From positions 372,001 to 436,000 of the forward strand of contig VXBA01003284.1 in NCBI GenBank assembly GCA_013399895.1: a stretch of 64,000 bases of DNA, in the 5' to 3' direction. Below are positions 49,648 through 62,600 of this stretch, in pieces. Position 1 is the stretch's first letter. Each line of letters starts with the position of its first letter. Made by a program: the position numbers and the translations under genes. This DNA is from Serilophus lunatus (Eukaryota > Chordata > Aves > Passeriformes > Eurylaimidae). The notes beneath the pieces were generated by a model. The model made no database searches, had not been told where the DNA came from, and saw nothing but the letters and a program-made list of their open reading frames with translations.

Positions 49648-50204
49648 GTACGGCCCGGCCCGCGGGGCGCCCGGGACAGGCGGGGGGCGGTGCTGCCCTT
49701 CCCGCTGGGGACGTCGCCGGGCGCTCCGCTCCCCGAAACTGGGTCAGCCGCGGCCCCGGGGCGGGAGGTNAAGCGGCGAGGAAAGAGAAGCTGAATTCGT
49801 AGGACAATTAATACTCTTCTGAAATGCTCCACAGTTCCTGGTTCGTGCCAGAGCCGCAGGCAGCACCGGAGCTGAGGTTGGGGTGATCGGTGCCAGCCCG
49901 ACTCTTGCCAGTGACGGGCTCCGAAGAGCCCGTAATGAGAGGTGGGGCAGCAAGCGCTAGTCTGTCCCGAGAGAGTGGACATCGCCAGCTCTCCACCCAA
50001 AGCTTTCCTTTTTTAAATCTCATCTTTTGCCTTTTTTTTTTTTTTTTCCAGTTCTGTGAGACTGTGAAGATGATTATTCGGGACCAGAGGAGCGTGCTTG
50101 CTTCAGTGCTTGTGGGCCTAGCATCAATAGTCTGCCTAGGTTTGGCACCCTCCACCACACTCCCGACTATCTTTATTCCCTTTCTTCTATGGATGGCTGG
50201 CTAA
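49105..50204 (+). CDS. LRAT: Lecithin retinol acyltransferase, two coding exons, complete
   Basis: LRAT transfers an acyl chain from the sn-1 position of phosphatidylcholine to all-trans-retinol, making retinyl esters in the endoplasmic reticulum. It is central to vitamin A storage and the visual cycle. Exons 49105-49647 and 50052-50204 give 231 residues; mammalian LRAT has 230. Catalytic residues of this NlpC/P60-like thiol family are present: His61 (FIHFGIYLG), His73 (RVAHLMPD) and Cys162 (NNCEHFVTYCRYG). A hydrophobic N-terminal stretch (about 9-24) and a C-terminal membrane segment (about 199-229, ending LLWMAG) fit the known ER anchoring. I chose the ATG at 49105 because it begins MKNP as in known LRATs. 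The frame stays open 13 codons further up without an ATG. Residues 25-45 (Gly/Pro-rich) are the least conserved part. Confidence 0.97.
49648..50051 (+). other. LRAT intron (404 bases)
   Basis: A GT-AG intron starting GTACGG and ending in a long T tract, CCAG. It contains a single N at 49770. The 5' part is still CpG-rich, the 3' part is not. Confidence 0.93.
50052..50204 (+). CDS. LRAT: LRAT coding exon 2 (C-terminal membrane segment)
   Basis: 153 bases, 50 codons plus TAA at 50202-50204. It begins FCETVKMIIRDQRSVLAS and ends FIPFLLWMAG, matching the conserved LRAT tail that anchors the enzyme in the ER membrane. Confidence 0.96.
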   Translation, partial: FCETVKMIIRDQRSVLASVLVGLASIVCLGLAPSTTLPTIFIPFLLWMAG

Positions 50205-51132
50205 CAATCTTGCTGGAGGCTTGCACTCAGCATCTGTACATAGGATGTATACTACTGTATTTATGAAAGCACAGATTACTCATCGGCGTTGTGTAAAGTT
50301 TTTTAATCTTGTGCACCATTTTAAAATACAATTTTGTCTAGAACACAGTGCACAAGGCATAGCTTACTGTGTAAGCCAAGTAACAGATTTCCTGAAAATC
50401 TTGGTATATTTTAACCCACCTTTAAATCATGAAAAACGTAGGGTTGCGATGCAGTTCTGCTCCTTGTCTTTAGCCATAAGTGATTCTGATAACAGCCTTC
50501 ATGTTCTTCAGTTTCTTAGCTGCATATCTGGGTGCCATAACTATTAACAAAAATGGATGATGGTGTTCCACAAAGTGATGGAAATGGAGAACAAACTGCA
50601 TACCTCTTCCTTTCACAGATATAGTGTATATTCACAAATTGCTGTCTCTGTTCCTAAAATACTCTTTAGTGGAGATGCAAGCAAGTAAACTGACTCTTTT
50701 TGACAGCAAAGAAAAAACAACTCTGAGCTGGGTGCTGCAGGAGTACCTCTGGCCAGGCTAAATAATTTTCCTTCTGGGAAATGTTCACAAATCTGTCATT
50801 GGTGTTAATTGTGTAAATGCTTGCTACTGTATTGAACAACATTTTAATTGAGTTAGTGGTAAGGAAAGATGGCAATTCCTCACCAATTTCCTTGCTACTG
50901 ATGGTGACTAGTATGGCTATTATAAATGGCTACAGAGGGATTTAGGAGAAACTAGCAGAAAGAAACTAGCTTACTTTATGACAGCTAGTGACACACACAC
51001 GTTGGACATTTCCAGGGCACGTGGCAGGGAAGAGAAGGCCAGACCCTAATTTAATTCTTACCTTCCCTTAGCAATGGAACCTGTGTGGGTGCCATAAAAT
51101 ATCAGGGATCACTGGAGCAGTTTCTGTGAAGT

Positions 51133-51171
51133 GTATATTGCGATTTTGTATATTGCGATTTTGCATATTGC
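51133..51171. repeat. 15-base tandem repeat, 2.6 copies
   Basis: GTATATTGCGATTTT twice exactly (51133-51147 and 51148-51162), then GCATATTGC. It lies in the probable LRAT 3' UTR. Confidence 0.95.
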
Positions 51172-52309
51172 CTTAAAACAAGATGCTTCTCAGTAAAAGA
51201 CAATATATCTTTCTATACTTGTTTCTTGTAAGTATTCACTTTTAAGCCAGCAGTTAGTGCTAAAAGCGTTTCATCTTCAATGTTGTGGCCTTCTGATTTA
51301 TCAAGAATGAGTAAAGTTGGATTTGAAATCAAGTTCATGTAGCCAATTGTTTAAAGCCTTTGCTTTTTTTTTTTCTTAGCAAAGTCTTTTATGTATGCAG
51401 ATTGTTCAGCTCCTGGAATGCCTTGTGTGCATACATGCACTTACTTGTTCACACGCTGTGCCATGCCTTCCTTTCTAGTCAAAGGCTCATACAATGGTGT
51501 CTTCACCAAGGACTGAATCTCAGATTTACTTGTTTCTGTTAGTGGTGTACAGTGTCCTGCCATCAGCTCTGTTTCTGAGATGGTCACTTTCCAAATTTTT
51601 AGAAAGGCTCATTTTAACTGTGCTATAAACCACCTCCTCCTTCCCCTAGACCTTAGAGATGTTTGAAGATTGGATTTTTGAACTGTGCGTCTACTTGGCT
51701 ACTCTCTAATCATCCTCTTCTGACTGCTCCACTCTAAGCGACGAAGAATGTAGAGACTGGGGTGAAATTCCAGCTCATAGGAAATGGCAGTGTGACTGCT
51801 GCTGCCATCAGCTGAGACAGGATTTCAGCCCAGCTTTCAGTACATGTTGAATCTGCAGCCCAGCTCCACACAGCTGGATATCAGTTACTGCTGGATCCTT
51901 GTAAACAACTTCTGTTCTGATTTCAAAGTTTGCAATGCTCAGTGTAACTGTTTCTAGTAAACTTTGGAAATTAAGGTGTTTTTTAATTAACATGAATTAC
52001 TTTTTCATACTGTGTGCATTAGTAATATTTACATAAACTCCAGTGTGTTTGTTTTTTACTTGCTGTGCATAAGGTATGAACTGTAGTCATTACTGTAATT
52101 ATATAAAGAGATTTTATTAATTTAAAAAGTCTACTAGACTCTTGAAATTTAGTATAGTGCTGTAGCATTACACTAAGATATCCCAGTAGGGCACTATCTG
52201 GCCATTAACATGCAGTTACACAGTGTCTGATTACAGGTGGGCTTTTCTTTTACCCTTTATATAATTAGGATTTATAAAAATTCCAGTAATTCTTACGATT
52301 CACATATAC

Positions 52310-52315
52310 AATAAA
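52310..52315 (+). terminator. Candidate LRAT polyadenylation signal
   Basis: AATAAA within ATACAATAAACAACG, the first canonical hexamer after the LRAT stop codon. A moderately GT-rich stretch follows at about 52347-52372. Confidence 0.4.
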
Positions 52316-52330
52316 CAACGGGGTCATGAC

Positions 52331-55300
52331 CAGTAACCAAATGACAAGTGAGACTGCTGGAAAGCAGAGAGGTGTTCCTGCTCTAGTTTCAGTATCAAAG
52401 GACCAGTGGTTCTCCACTGCTTATGCTGCTGAGCAAGAAACATCCAACAGTGACTAAACTGGAATTTTCATAGGTGTCTATGGAAGAAAGTAAAGCAGTT
52501 CCTTGCAGGCTTCCAGCTGTATTAGTAGAAAATTTTCCTTCAACATATAAAGTTTTAAACTTACAAAATGCTATGAAATGGTCTAGAATGTCTTGCTGCA
52601 TCCTTTCATCAAAAACAAGTAATAATGCGGGCATAGGAACAGAAAAATCAGCTGCATTTTTAGGCATTTTCCCTACCAACTGTAGTTCTAGCAGAGATCT
52701 GGAAATTTTGCTTAAGTGAGACATGAGTCAAATCAGTCATACTCTGAGAGGAAAAACAAGACAAGCAGGCATGAATTCTCGTGTCCAGCCTCAGTGGGTG
52801 GTGTTTGTGCTCTGAAATATTTTGGTAAATGTCAGGATCAACTTTTTTTCTGTAATTACTTGAGTAAAAATAAGCACTTGCCCTAGCTGGAGCACTGCAT
52901 TTCAGACTTGAGCTGAACTGTGATGCAATTGAAATGAAGGAGCTAGCTATAATAAGAAAAACATGGAAAACTGTGGAGCAGTTCAGCTGTTGGAGAAAAC
53001 GTGTATGCTTAGAAGTGAAATTGTTCATCAGTAACTGTAAGTGATAGTGATCGAGTGTGTAAATCTAGAGCTGCAGCTCATTTTAGTGGTGGGGCTGTTT
53101 TGACAAGCTGTGTGGTTAAACCAGAATACGTAATGGAGGACTATAACCATTACCCCCGTGCCACTGGGAAAGGCAAGTAGTGAGGACATCAAGTTTAAAG
53201 TTTTCTTTTTCCAAAGAAAACAAAAATAAATTGAGCACTCAAAAGCCTCAAAATGTTTTTACAAAGCCTCTTTTTGAAAGGGAAAAAAACCCTAGGTTGC
53301 TAAATGAAGACATTAAAACGGTGTGCTTTCTGTTTTTCTATTTGCATTTATTTTAGCTTGGAACATAAATAATTACTCATTTTGTGGTGAACAGTCATCT
53401 GCTTCTTGATTTCACCTTTGCATGCTCTTGTGTTGAAGGAGAATGCTACATATAAATACCATTGAGGTTTTTAATGAAAACAAAATCACAGCAATACTTG
53501 TTAAAGTCCGAGGGGGTGGGGAAGAGGGAATTAAACTTGTGTGTGACTTGACATCATCCAGACAGGTTTTAGAAAGCAAACCACAGCAACAAGAAACATG
53601 AGAACTGTGATTTCGAGAAATGATATGGTGCTGTATCATTTATTGCATGTTCTTACATTAAATAAAAGTGTCACACACCAGTGAATGGTTAGACAGTATT
53701 AGTTCGCATCTGCTTTGTCCACTGAAATTAAAAAAAGTTCTTGGGTTACTTTAGGAGCCATTTGCTTACTATGCTTTGTAATATCCTCGGACCTGATTCA
53801 TCTGATTACTTAACTATCATAAATGGGCTTACTGATGGGAAGTGAAGATATAAAAGCTTGGTAGTTTTGAGGCTCTTTGCTGTAGTGCATGGCATTCTTC
53901 TGTCCACCTTACAGAAATCTTTCAGAGAACTGTGCTAGTGGAACAATCTCCTTTGCTGTAGGAATAGGTAATTCTAAGTACTTGAAGGTTTTTTTGGCAT
54001 AATTTCTTAAAAGAGTTATTCTTGCGGGTTTTGTGATATAGCTCGACTTCTCAGGTCAAGAGAACATTTAGGACATGGTTTTGAGTGCTTGGAGACTGTA
54101 GGAGAAGAGGGGCAGGTTGGGAGATTTTCAGGAGGCTTAAATCAGAATGACATTGATTGCAGTACCACAAAACTGTCTGTCACAAAACTGGGGATTTAAA
54201 TTTACTGTTTCTGTGTCTTACTTCCTGTCAGATGTTCTGTGGCTTCTCCCATTTATAAGGGAACTTTGTTCAGCCCCATGTCTTTGTTTCAGTAGTTGCC
54301 TCTTTAGTATATCTGTGAACTGGAAAACAGTCGGTGGCTCCTCTGTGATAAGTGCAATTTGGAACAATCCTGCTTCATAGTCCCCTACAACTACATCACA
54401 ACCTACAAGTAGGTGCTTGGTCTGAGTGAAGCAGGGGAAGTGCAGGAGGCAGACAGCAGATAGCATAGGTTTATTTTATTTGCAAGGGCAGAGCATATTA
54501 AGTGTGGTGAAGAACCAGTCAGTGAATGCAGAGTTGTGTGCCTGAAGATTCAAATGCTACTTAGTTGGATACACAGGGCACAATGATGTGTTTGCTCTCT
54601 GGTACCCAGCTGGAGTTGAGGAGGCTTGAGATGGGGTTGCAGGTTACCACAGAGAAAAAAGGATTAACTTGTCTTCTTGTAAACTGAGAAATGTGCGGTC
54701 AATGGCACAGACTGTGATCTAACCTAGTAAATAAAATGGTCTGAGTCCATCTTCTGTGGTGGTACACTGTGGCTCATGTCTGTATAGCTAAACTACCTCA
54801 CTGCTACAGGGTAGCTTCATCTCTAGTGGTTATTAGTAGCATTCCCTGGCTTGCCTTCACCCAAGGCATGCTTCAAGAGACCACTAGGTTACCCGGGCCT
54901 GCAATTGGCATCATGCAAACATCCAATGCAAACGCGGATGACCATGTACAAATGTGCAAATGTATTTTGTGACCTTGTTTAGCTAATTCACCTGGCCAGA
55001 ATTTTAAGGTACGTGTCCCCATTTGTTACCCAAAACCTTGAGCCCCTTCCTGATTGATTAGCAATTTGAATGGAAACAGCAATATCATTTTATAAAGAGT
55101 GCAAAAAGGTGATGGTTAGAGTATTTCTGGGGATTTGGGAGACCTGTTCCTAGGACCTTCTCAGTCTATCCTGCAGTAGTTTACTAGAATTTGAACAAGG
55201 GTATGAGGTGTCTATCCTTCACCTTTTCTATTTTTAATCTCATGGTTAGGATAGTGATTATTAATTTATTTTTTTTTAATCAAGTCAAGCAACACCTGCG

Positions 55301-58300
55301 ACTTTGAGGTAGAAGGAGAAAACGAGTGTCTGGCCACTCAGTGTTAGAACAGGCTTTCTTTGGGCTCCCTGTGTTTTCTTCCTTGAACGAGGGTGTCACT
55401 TCTCGTAGTCTGTGGGCCTGTGAGGTTGTGAATGGGAACAAGCTTCCTTCATGGAGCCAGGAACTGCTAAGATTGGAACACTTCTGACTTTGACACAACA
55501 TAAAGTGCAGTCATCCAGAAGACTTTCAGTTAGAAATGAGAGATACAATCAGGTTAGATCAAAGGTCTGCTGCTTTGCTGCACTGTTGTATTGATTAGTT
55601 AAAGCAGATACTTGCTTTATCTTCCAAACTGTTGTCTACAGTGTCTCCTTTTTAACTCTTACCCTTTTCTATAACTAGGAGAATGATCATCTCTCTCATT
55701 TCTGGCCAGCTTCAAGACTTGGTTAATATTTGCATAAGGTTGTGGGTGTCTTGCACTGACATACCAAATAAATATATTGCATGGTTCATCCCCAGAAGGC
55801 ATCTTCTCTGCCTGTGAAACCAGAGTTTTTGGTAAGGCTAAGGATGCATAGTATATTATATAATTAAGAATGCAGGTAAATAAAGAATTATGCTCTGCTA
55901 AATCTGCCAAGCCACCTTATCTTCTGCTTCCGCATAGTCTGAGACCTGTCTCAGATTTGCAGCCGTGCTCCTTACAGTTTTGCAGAAAGTTTCCATTTAG
56001 TACTGCACAGAAATGGAGGGAGTGGTGGGTCTGCTACTGCTACACAGTAGGCAAAAAGTTAGTAACTATTTCTAATCCAAAGTGAATAAATGTGGATATG
56101 AAGATAATGAGGACTCTCCCACACTCTTAGATTATAGTTATATATAGTTATAAGATTATAGTTAGATATTAAACAGAGTAACTTGCTGTTTCTGTTTGCA
56201 GACTAGATTGTAGGTAGTTGCAAGTGAATGTTCAGGAGAAGGAAGGCACCTGGTATCAACCACTTCATTTAGTGTCTAAATGACGTGGTAATGCACTGTG
56301 TAAGTGGCCTGGAGCCAAGGATGACTTGGTTGCCTCCAGAACCAGAAACAGTATAGCTGTTAAAAATGTAGCAGTGCATTTAGCCCTAGGGGAAGGCAGC
56401 TGTTCAGTTCAGCATCATACTATCCCAGCTCTGTCTCTTTTGGAACCTCATGAGAACCTCATGACTCTGTCTTATGTTGCAGTCATGCCAACTCACCTGA
56501 AGCAAGAGATCTGAATCATGCAGATACACTCCAAACTCTTGAAATTCCGTCCCAAGCCTCATTTTATTCATGAGGGACTTTCCACAGGCTGCAGCTCTGA
56601 CAGTATCTCAGGAGTTACTTCCATAGTATCTAACTCTTCCCAAACTATGGAAGAGGAGCCTGAAGGTCTCGTTTAGGGCTGAGAATCACCTCAGACTGGT
56701 AACTGTGTAAGGCTACAATTCCTGAAGTATCTGTGAAGATATAGCCCATGACATCCACACTCATGTTACCACATCCCATTCCTCGGTTTTTCAGCAAGAT
56801 CAGGATGTACACAAGCCACAGCTCCTCTGGAAATCCAAATGTGTAGTATGCTAGGACATGGCCTTGACAAATAGGTAAAAATAACATTTCTTCATCTACT
56901 ACGTCAGCCATTTCCCATGGATGACTGCATGGTAAAGATAGCTCATTGTATTCTTTTAGTTACTACTCTCAATTTCTGACAGCAAGTAGGTTTGGTCACA
57001 CTGTGTGTAAGAAAGAACCACCTGATTGTACAAGTAACTATTTTAGAATTACAATTTGATCATGTATTGACAGACAGGATTTAGGCTGGGAATAATGTAA
57101 TTTCAAAAACTTTCCTGGAGAAAGCAGTAATTCTCCTTGGCCAATGAACTGAAATTCCAGTGAGGAGTGGAGCATTTCTATTTTTGATGTCTTTGAGCAA
57201 TTCCAGTAACTAATACTGTCAAAGCATTGAGGATTGCACAGCAGTAGAGCTCATGCATAGTCATGAAACATGTTTCAAAATTATAATAAGGCTTTTATGA
57301 CTTGCAAAGAGAGTTTTACAAGCAAACTGAAAATATCCACCCAAACCAGTTATAGAAGTTACTTTCCCTCAGTAACTTTCTAGTTCGTATTTTTCATTTT
57401 GGCCGATGTTCATGTTAAAAGTTCTCTAACTGAAAGTACTCAATCCTGCAATTAAATACAAATTTGTCCTTGCAACAACAATCTGTTCTTATGGGAAAGA
57501 CAGTGTATTTGTGACATTAATTGTGAGCTCACTGGATGAGCAGGAAGGGAACATAGGAAGTGAGCAAGATACTTTTTTGTACAAAAAACATTTGATTCTA
57601 AGTAAAAAAATAGGAGAAGTTAATTAAAAAAGAGTCATTTTATTAGGACTGGATAGTTAAAAGTTATCCCATTAGATATATCGTTGAGTAAGAAACACTC
57701 CAAGCTTCTTTATTACAACAGCATGACTGGTTTAGTTTTTTTTCCCAGCTAAAATCAACAGGAACTTTGTTACTGTTTTCATAGAGAGCAAGATTAGGTA
57801 TGAAGTATTCCCACCAATTCCCTGACCTCCTTAAAATCATGTACCTGTGAAAATTTAATAGCAATGTTCAGAATGAACCCCTCATGACTGAACTTTACAC
57901 AGAACTATGATTTGAAGAATCCTAGAGGTCATAAATTATGCAGCTTTTGTTGTTGTTGTCGTTGTTCTTCAAATCTATTCCGTCAGCTGCTTACAGACGG
58001 TTACTTTTGTACTGCCTCCATTGTTTCTACCACCTTTCTGCTGTTTCAGGTAATGCACCCTTGAGCTGGCTTCTGTGATCTTCTGTGAACAAAACTACTT
58101 CTGTTAATCTTTAGGAAAACTGGACTTTCAGTCTAGAGCTGCAGCAAGACAATCAGATTCTATTAACAACTTTACTCCCTATGAGCACCTTGAGCTTATA
58201 GATGAGGGACAAATTTTTCACCATCACAGGAAATCAGGAATGAACTTGGCAATATCCAAAGGTCAGTTTCTCCCTGTATCATTCTTCCCCAATGAGCAAT

Positions 58301-59244
58301 GCTGAGCACTCAGGGGCAGGGTACAGGCACAGATGGAGCCTTGATATGTTCTCCAAAGTTTATGTAAGCAACAATCCATGCACTTCCAGCTTTAAAGCTT
58401 GCATTAATTTAATCATGTTTAATATTCTTTCCCTATGTGGACTTGTCTTACTCCTTTTCTAGCTTATATGGCTGACCTCTGAAAGGCTCTATGGCAAGAT
58501 AAATTCTGGCATGTGAAAAAGCACTTTATTGTAAATTAGTTTCCTTACATTAGCTATTCCTCCCCTTTTGTACTACAGGGAAAAATGAATAACCATTTGC
58601 ATTCCTTTTTTTTTCCAGCTTATAGACTTACAGCTCAGATATTCCTGATGTGAAAGTCATAATTTTTGCGGTTTCCACAAATTTGTACTTTTTCCTTTGG
58701 GAAGCAACTCATTTGGCACCCTCTTTCTAGTAACATGACTAATCTCAGAAATTTATTACACAATACAATTCTCAGTCTAACAATATCATCCTGGACTTTC
58801 TTTAGCATTGAACACATCCAGCATTGTCAGTTGTTACTTTTGAGTTTGTTCATCTGTGCTAAAATGCCTTTTATTGACCTCTCAACTTAGGACAACGTTA
58901 GGCTCTGTTACCTTTAAAAAAAAAAAAAAAAGGCTTACTCTGGAAACATCTCACCACTTTTGAGTTGAATATTGCTAATTTTTATTTTTTTTCCTATAGC
59001 CTAATTCCTCAAAAGACCCTTTCTATATCATCTGCCAGTTCTCTCTCTGGCAAGTGCCTAGCTTCTAATGTATTTTGACAAGGTGGTTTTTTAATCTTTC
59101 CCAGTTACTAGCTTTTATGGATCTATTTTAACCTGGGTCCTTGGGGCTTTTTACATAAGTAGCTTTTCAAGAATGCTTATGCACCTTGTTTGGGCAAGAG
59201 AGACCCTTTATTTCTTTAGATTACTTCTAGTATTATTAGAAAGT
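52331..59244. other. Intergenic, no gene recognised
   Basis: AT-rich with scattered short open frames on both strands and none with a recognisable motif. Small simple sequences include a TTG/TTGTCG run at 57949-57968, a duplicated AGATTATAGTTA at 56129 and 56153, and an A run at 58916-58931. I looked for RBM46 RNA-binding motifs, since RBM46 neighbours LRAT in mammals, and saw none. Confidence 0.65.
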
Positions 59245-59667
59245 GTGTGAAGAAGGGCCAGGAAGATGGTGGAGAGTCTGGAGGGAAGTTGTACTGACGA
59301 GTGTCTGAGGTCACTTAGTTCAGCCTAGAGAAGAGACTGAGAGAAAACCTCATCACAATCTTTCTCACAAGGGGAAGCTGAGAAGCTGTGGTGACTAGTG
59401 ACAGAATCCGAGGGAATGGCATGAAACTGCGTCAGGGAAGGTTTAGGTTGGATATTGTGAAAAGGTACTTCTTCACCCAGAGGGTGGTTGGGCACTGGAA
59501 CAGGCTCCCCAGGAGAGTAGTCACGGCACCAAGCCTGACAGAGTTCAAGACGCTTTTGGACAGCACTCTCAGGCACATGGTGTGATTCCTGGGGTGTCCT
59601 GTGCAGGGCCTGGAGCTGGACTTCAATGATCTAGTGTCTCTTCCAACTCAGGATACTCTATGATTCT
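59245..59667 (+). mobile_element. CR1 LINE fragment, plus strand
   Basis: The 3' end of CR1. The open block at 59388-59585 reads SDRIRGNGMKLRQGRFRLD then RRVVTAPSLTEFKTLLDSTL. After it comes the tail with 'cttccaactcaggatactct' and the terminal ATGATTCT at about 59660-59667. It is degenerate and 5'-truncated. Its tail differs from the copies at 28008 and 28650, so it is another subfamily. Confidence 0.87.
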
Positions 59668-62600
59668 AGTAAACCTGTGCTTGTCCCGGCTTACGTCCTC
59701 CTGGGCTGGAGGTGCAGCAAGGCAGGCAGCGCCTTCCCAGAGTCCAGTGTAGAAATAAGAGCTGAAAAATCCCAAATAGATCACCAGTTCGACATGGTGT
59801 GAAGAGAGTTGCAGTACTTCCCGGCTGCTGGGAAAAGAGAGGAGCAGAGCTCCTTCAAAATAACAACAGCCAGGGCTTTTTAAGATAACATACTCCCACC
59901 TAGTGGCTCTCTTACAGTCAGCAAAATGCATCGTCTCCAGCAAATTGAGAAGTTAACTATGAAATTCCCATTTAAAGAATGAATAAGTCAGATATTTACT
60001 CAGTCGATTTAACTGCTCAGTAGGTTCAGAAATGTTGAGTTTGGATTCCTGTTCCACAGTTGCAACATCTAACCAGAAATCAGGAAAGAACAGTTAAGCT
60101 GCATAACACTGATTTTGTATATAGCTGCCCACAACATACTTTAGTTTTTCACCGCAGTTTTGGTTGTGTCACTAGACTTTGAAGGAAAGACAATAGCTAG
60201 GTACAGAAAAACATTTAGAAACTATTCTTCTATCTGTAATAATGAATACCATAAGAAACCTCAAAGTGAAGTCATGGGATTCTATTTGTGTACAAGATAA
60301 AAAGATATAAAAATCTGTGTATATAAAGAAGTGAAAGAAACACACAAAACAACAGGTAACATTGCTTCAGATTTTCTTAATTGTGTCTACAAGCAAAGCA
60401 CTATATCCTTAAAGCCCGAGGAAAAATATAAAGACAATTACACTGAAGCACTGTAAATTGTTTAACTGTAATTGGCATTGACAGTCCAGAGTTTCCTGAC
60501 TTAAAAGCTAGTTAGCAGTTTACAGCAGCTGGATTACGAATTAAGAGGATGTGAGCCTGATAGATTGATGCCTTTTAGGATCCTCAGAGTAAGCAAGCAG
60601 CAATTCAAAGCGAAGTATGAGCAGAGTAAAGAAAGAGTGGACTCTCCATTTTTCAAACTATGCAAACGGTATTATAAATAATTAAATTAAGAAAAAGTAA
60701 AATGAAATCTTGTTCTCTACTGTTGCACTCAATGTAGTTCATTTCCAGAATTATTAAATATTCAAAAGCTAATGTGATATAAAAGTATTTAGCCTCCTTG
60801 ATAAGCTTCCACTTAATATCTAGGTCAGATCAGGTATGATTTTACAGTCTGACTGATATCTGATGTCTGTTTGGTTCCAATGCTGAAACATGCTCTAAGA
60901 CTTGGCAGAAACTACCATAAAGTCAAGGGGTTTTTTTGGCAATATTTGCAGACAACTATCTCTGATCTTTCCATGCCTTCCAGTGAGGACTGAGACACCA
61001 GTGGCGTGATGAGGGAAGCCTGCTTTGTAGTCTTTGTCCTTCACATCCTTGTGTAACGAAAACTGCGGTTTCAAGGTTGTTGGGGCAGTAGCCATTTTCT
61101 CGGCAATCCTCTTTAATTCCTACTGCACAGAGGTGGGATATACTTCTGTTTCAGGTTGCATTTAAAACATCTGAACAAAATCAGACTGGAAAGCATTTAG
61201 TAATGGTGGAGCATCAGAAGACCTCAGTGCAGTAGGAGAGGATTCTTCTTCATCTTCCTTCCTGTCCTTTCCTCATTTCTGTTGCCCGACATTCACCTCT
61301 TCTTCCACTAACCCTTGATGATTACTTTTTCCAGCAGTTTTCACCTGCTCCTTTCCCCTGGGGCTTAGCTTTATTGCGAGGAAACTGCTATTTCACTCAG
61401 TGGTAAAGGTATGACTTTGTTGTCCAGGGCCCAGGTTTTTAAAGGGAGCAGAAAGCAGTAGTTCTGGAGATAATGAGGGGAAGAACAAGAAAAGAGATTT
61501 TATAGATTTTGTTAATGCACATTTTATATCACTCTGCACTCGGCTATATTGGCTTAAAGTTGATTTAATTCAATATACACTAGTGAAATCGTTGATATTC
61601 CTACTTACCGAAGTGAAAACAAAACATTCTTCAGGATCCATTTTTTATATTCATTGCTTATCTGTATGTTAAAATCAAGTGCCACGTGTGTGTCTCAAAA
61701 TGGTTTACGAAAAACCTCAAATAAATGGAATTCTGAATGATGTTTTCTCTACAATTAATATTCTGTTCCCCCAAATGCTTATTCCAGCAATATCAGATCT
61801 TGTAATTTTATAATTAAAAAAGATTCCAACTCTTTTAAGGCAGAAAGCTGAACAAGAGCAAACTGTGCCTTTCAAAAAGGCACTTTAGGCACTCGAAGGG
61901 TAGGATCCTCCTAAGAAACAAACATTGCAGTTCTTGACAAAATGAAACCCAAAATAAAATGGACTGATTGACTGAAGTCTTTCCAGACAGCTTACTATAA
62001 TTAGATTTACAATTGTATTATGTCTAGGTTTTCTACAGAGACCTTTGTCTAAACTTCAAAGGATGTCTGCTTCCTTTTAAAGTATTTCTGCTGCCTACAT
62101 ATCAAACCTGTCAGAGTGCAGAGAAATACTACATACCCTCTTTTCCTGCTCCAGGCCATAGTAAAATTTACACTGACCAAAAAAAGTTAATGCTTCTATT
62201 AAAGTATATTCCAACAGAAATAATAGCCCACTCCAAGAATATATATGCTAAGGCTTGCTAACATTCCAATAAAACAGAAGTTAAACATCAAGGACTTCTG
62301 TGTTACAGCTACCTAAAAAACTTAGAAGGAAAACAGTGCTATAAAATAAAATGTGTAAGAAAAAGACCTCTTTCACATTTTCAAGTCTAGCAAAAAGAGT
62401 ATATGCCATAATCTTGGCAGGACTCTGCCCTCATTCCTCATCCATCAGATTTGTGAGAGTTTCAACTAGACATTAGTGAAGAAACTAACTCAGTGTTAAT
62501 AGGAACTGTATAAAGCTTTAGGGCAAATACTATATTATTTGCAGTTTAAAGTAATTTTCTAACCAGAACTGGTGCCAAATGCTTTTTGGTAAATAATGCT

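Larger units (their letters stand above)
48050..49790. promoter_or_regulatory. CpG island covering the LRAT promoter and first coding exon
   Basis: A sharp rise in G+C and CpG density beginning near 48050 and falling off near 49790, inside an otherwise AT-rich window. It covers all of LRAT coding exon 1 and the start of the intron. It is interrupted by a 34-base N run (48219-48252). A TATA-like AATAAAG (48944-48950) lies about 160 bases before the ATG. Chance open frames on both strands in this GC-rich block are not genes. Confidence 0.85.
50205..52330 (+). other. Probable LRAT 3' UTR
   Basis: About 2.1 kb of AT-rich sequence after the stop, without recognised repeats apart from the 15-base tandem at 51133-51171. 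The first AATAAA is at 52310-52315; I see no earlier AATAAA or ATTAAA. LRAT mRNAs in other vertebrates also have long 3' UTRs. A further AATAAA at about 53659 could extend it. Confidence 0.5.
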
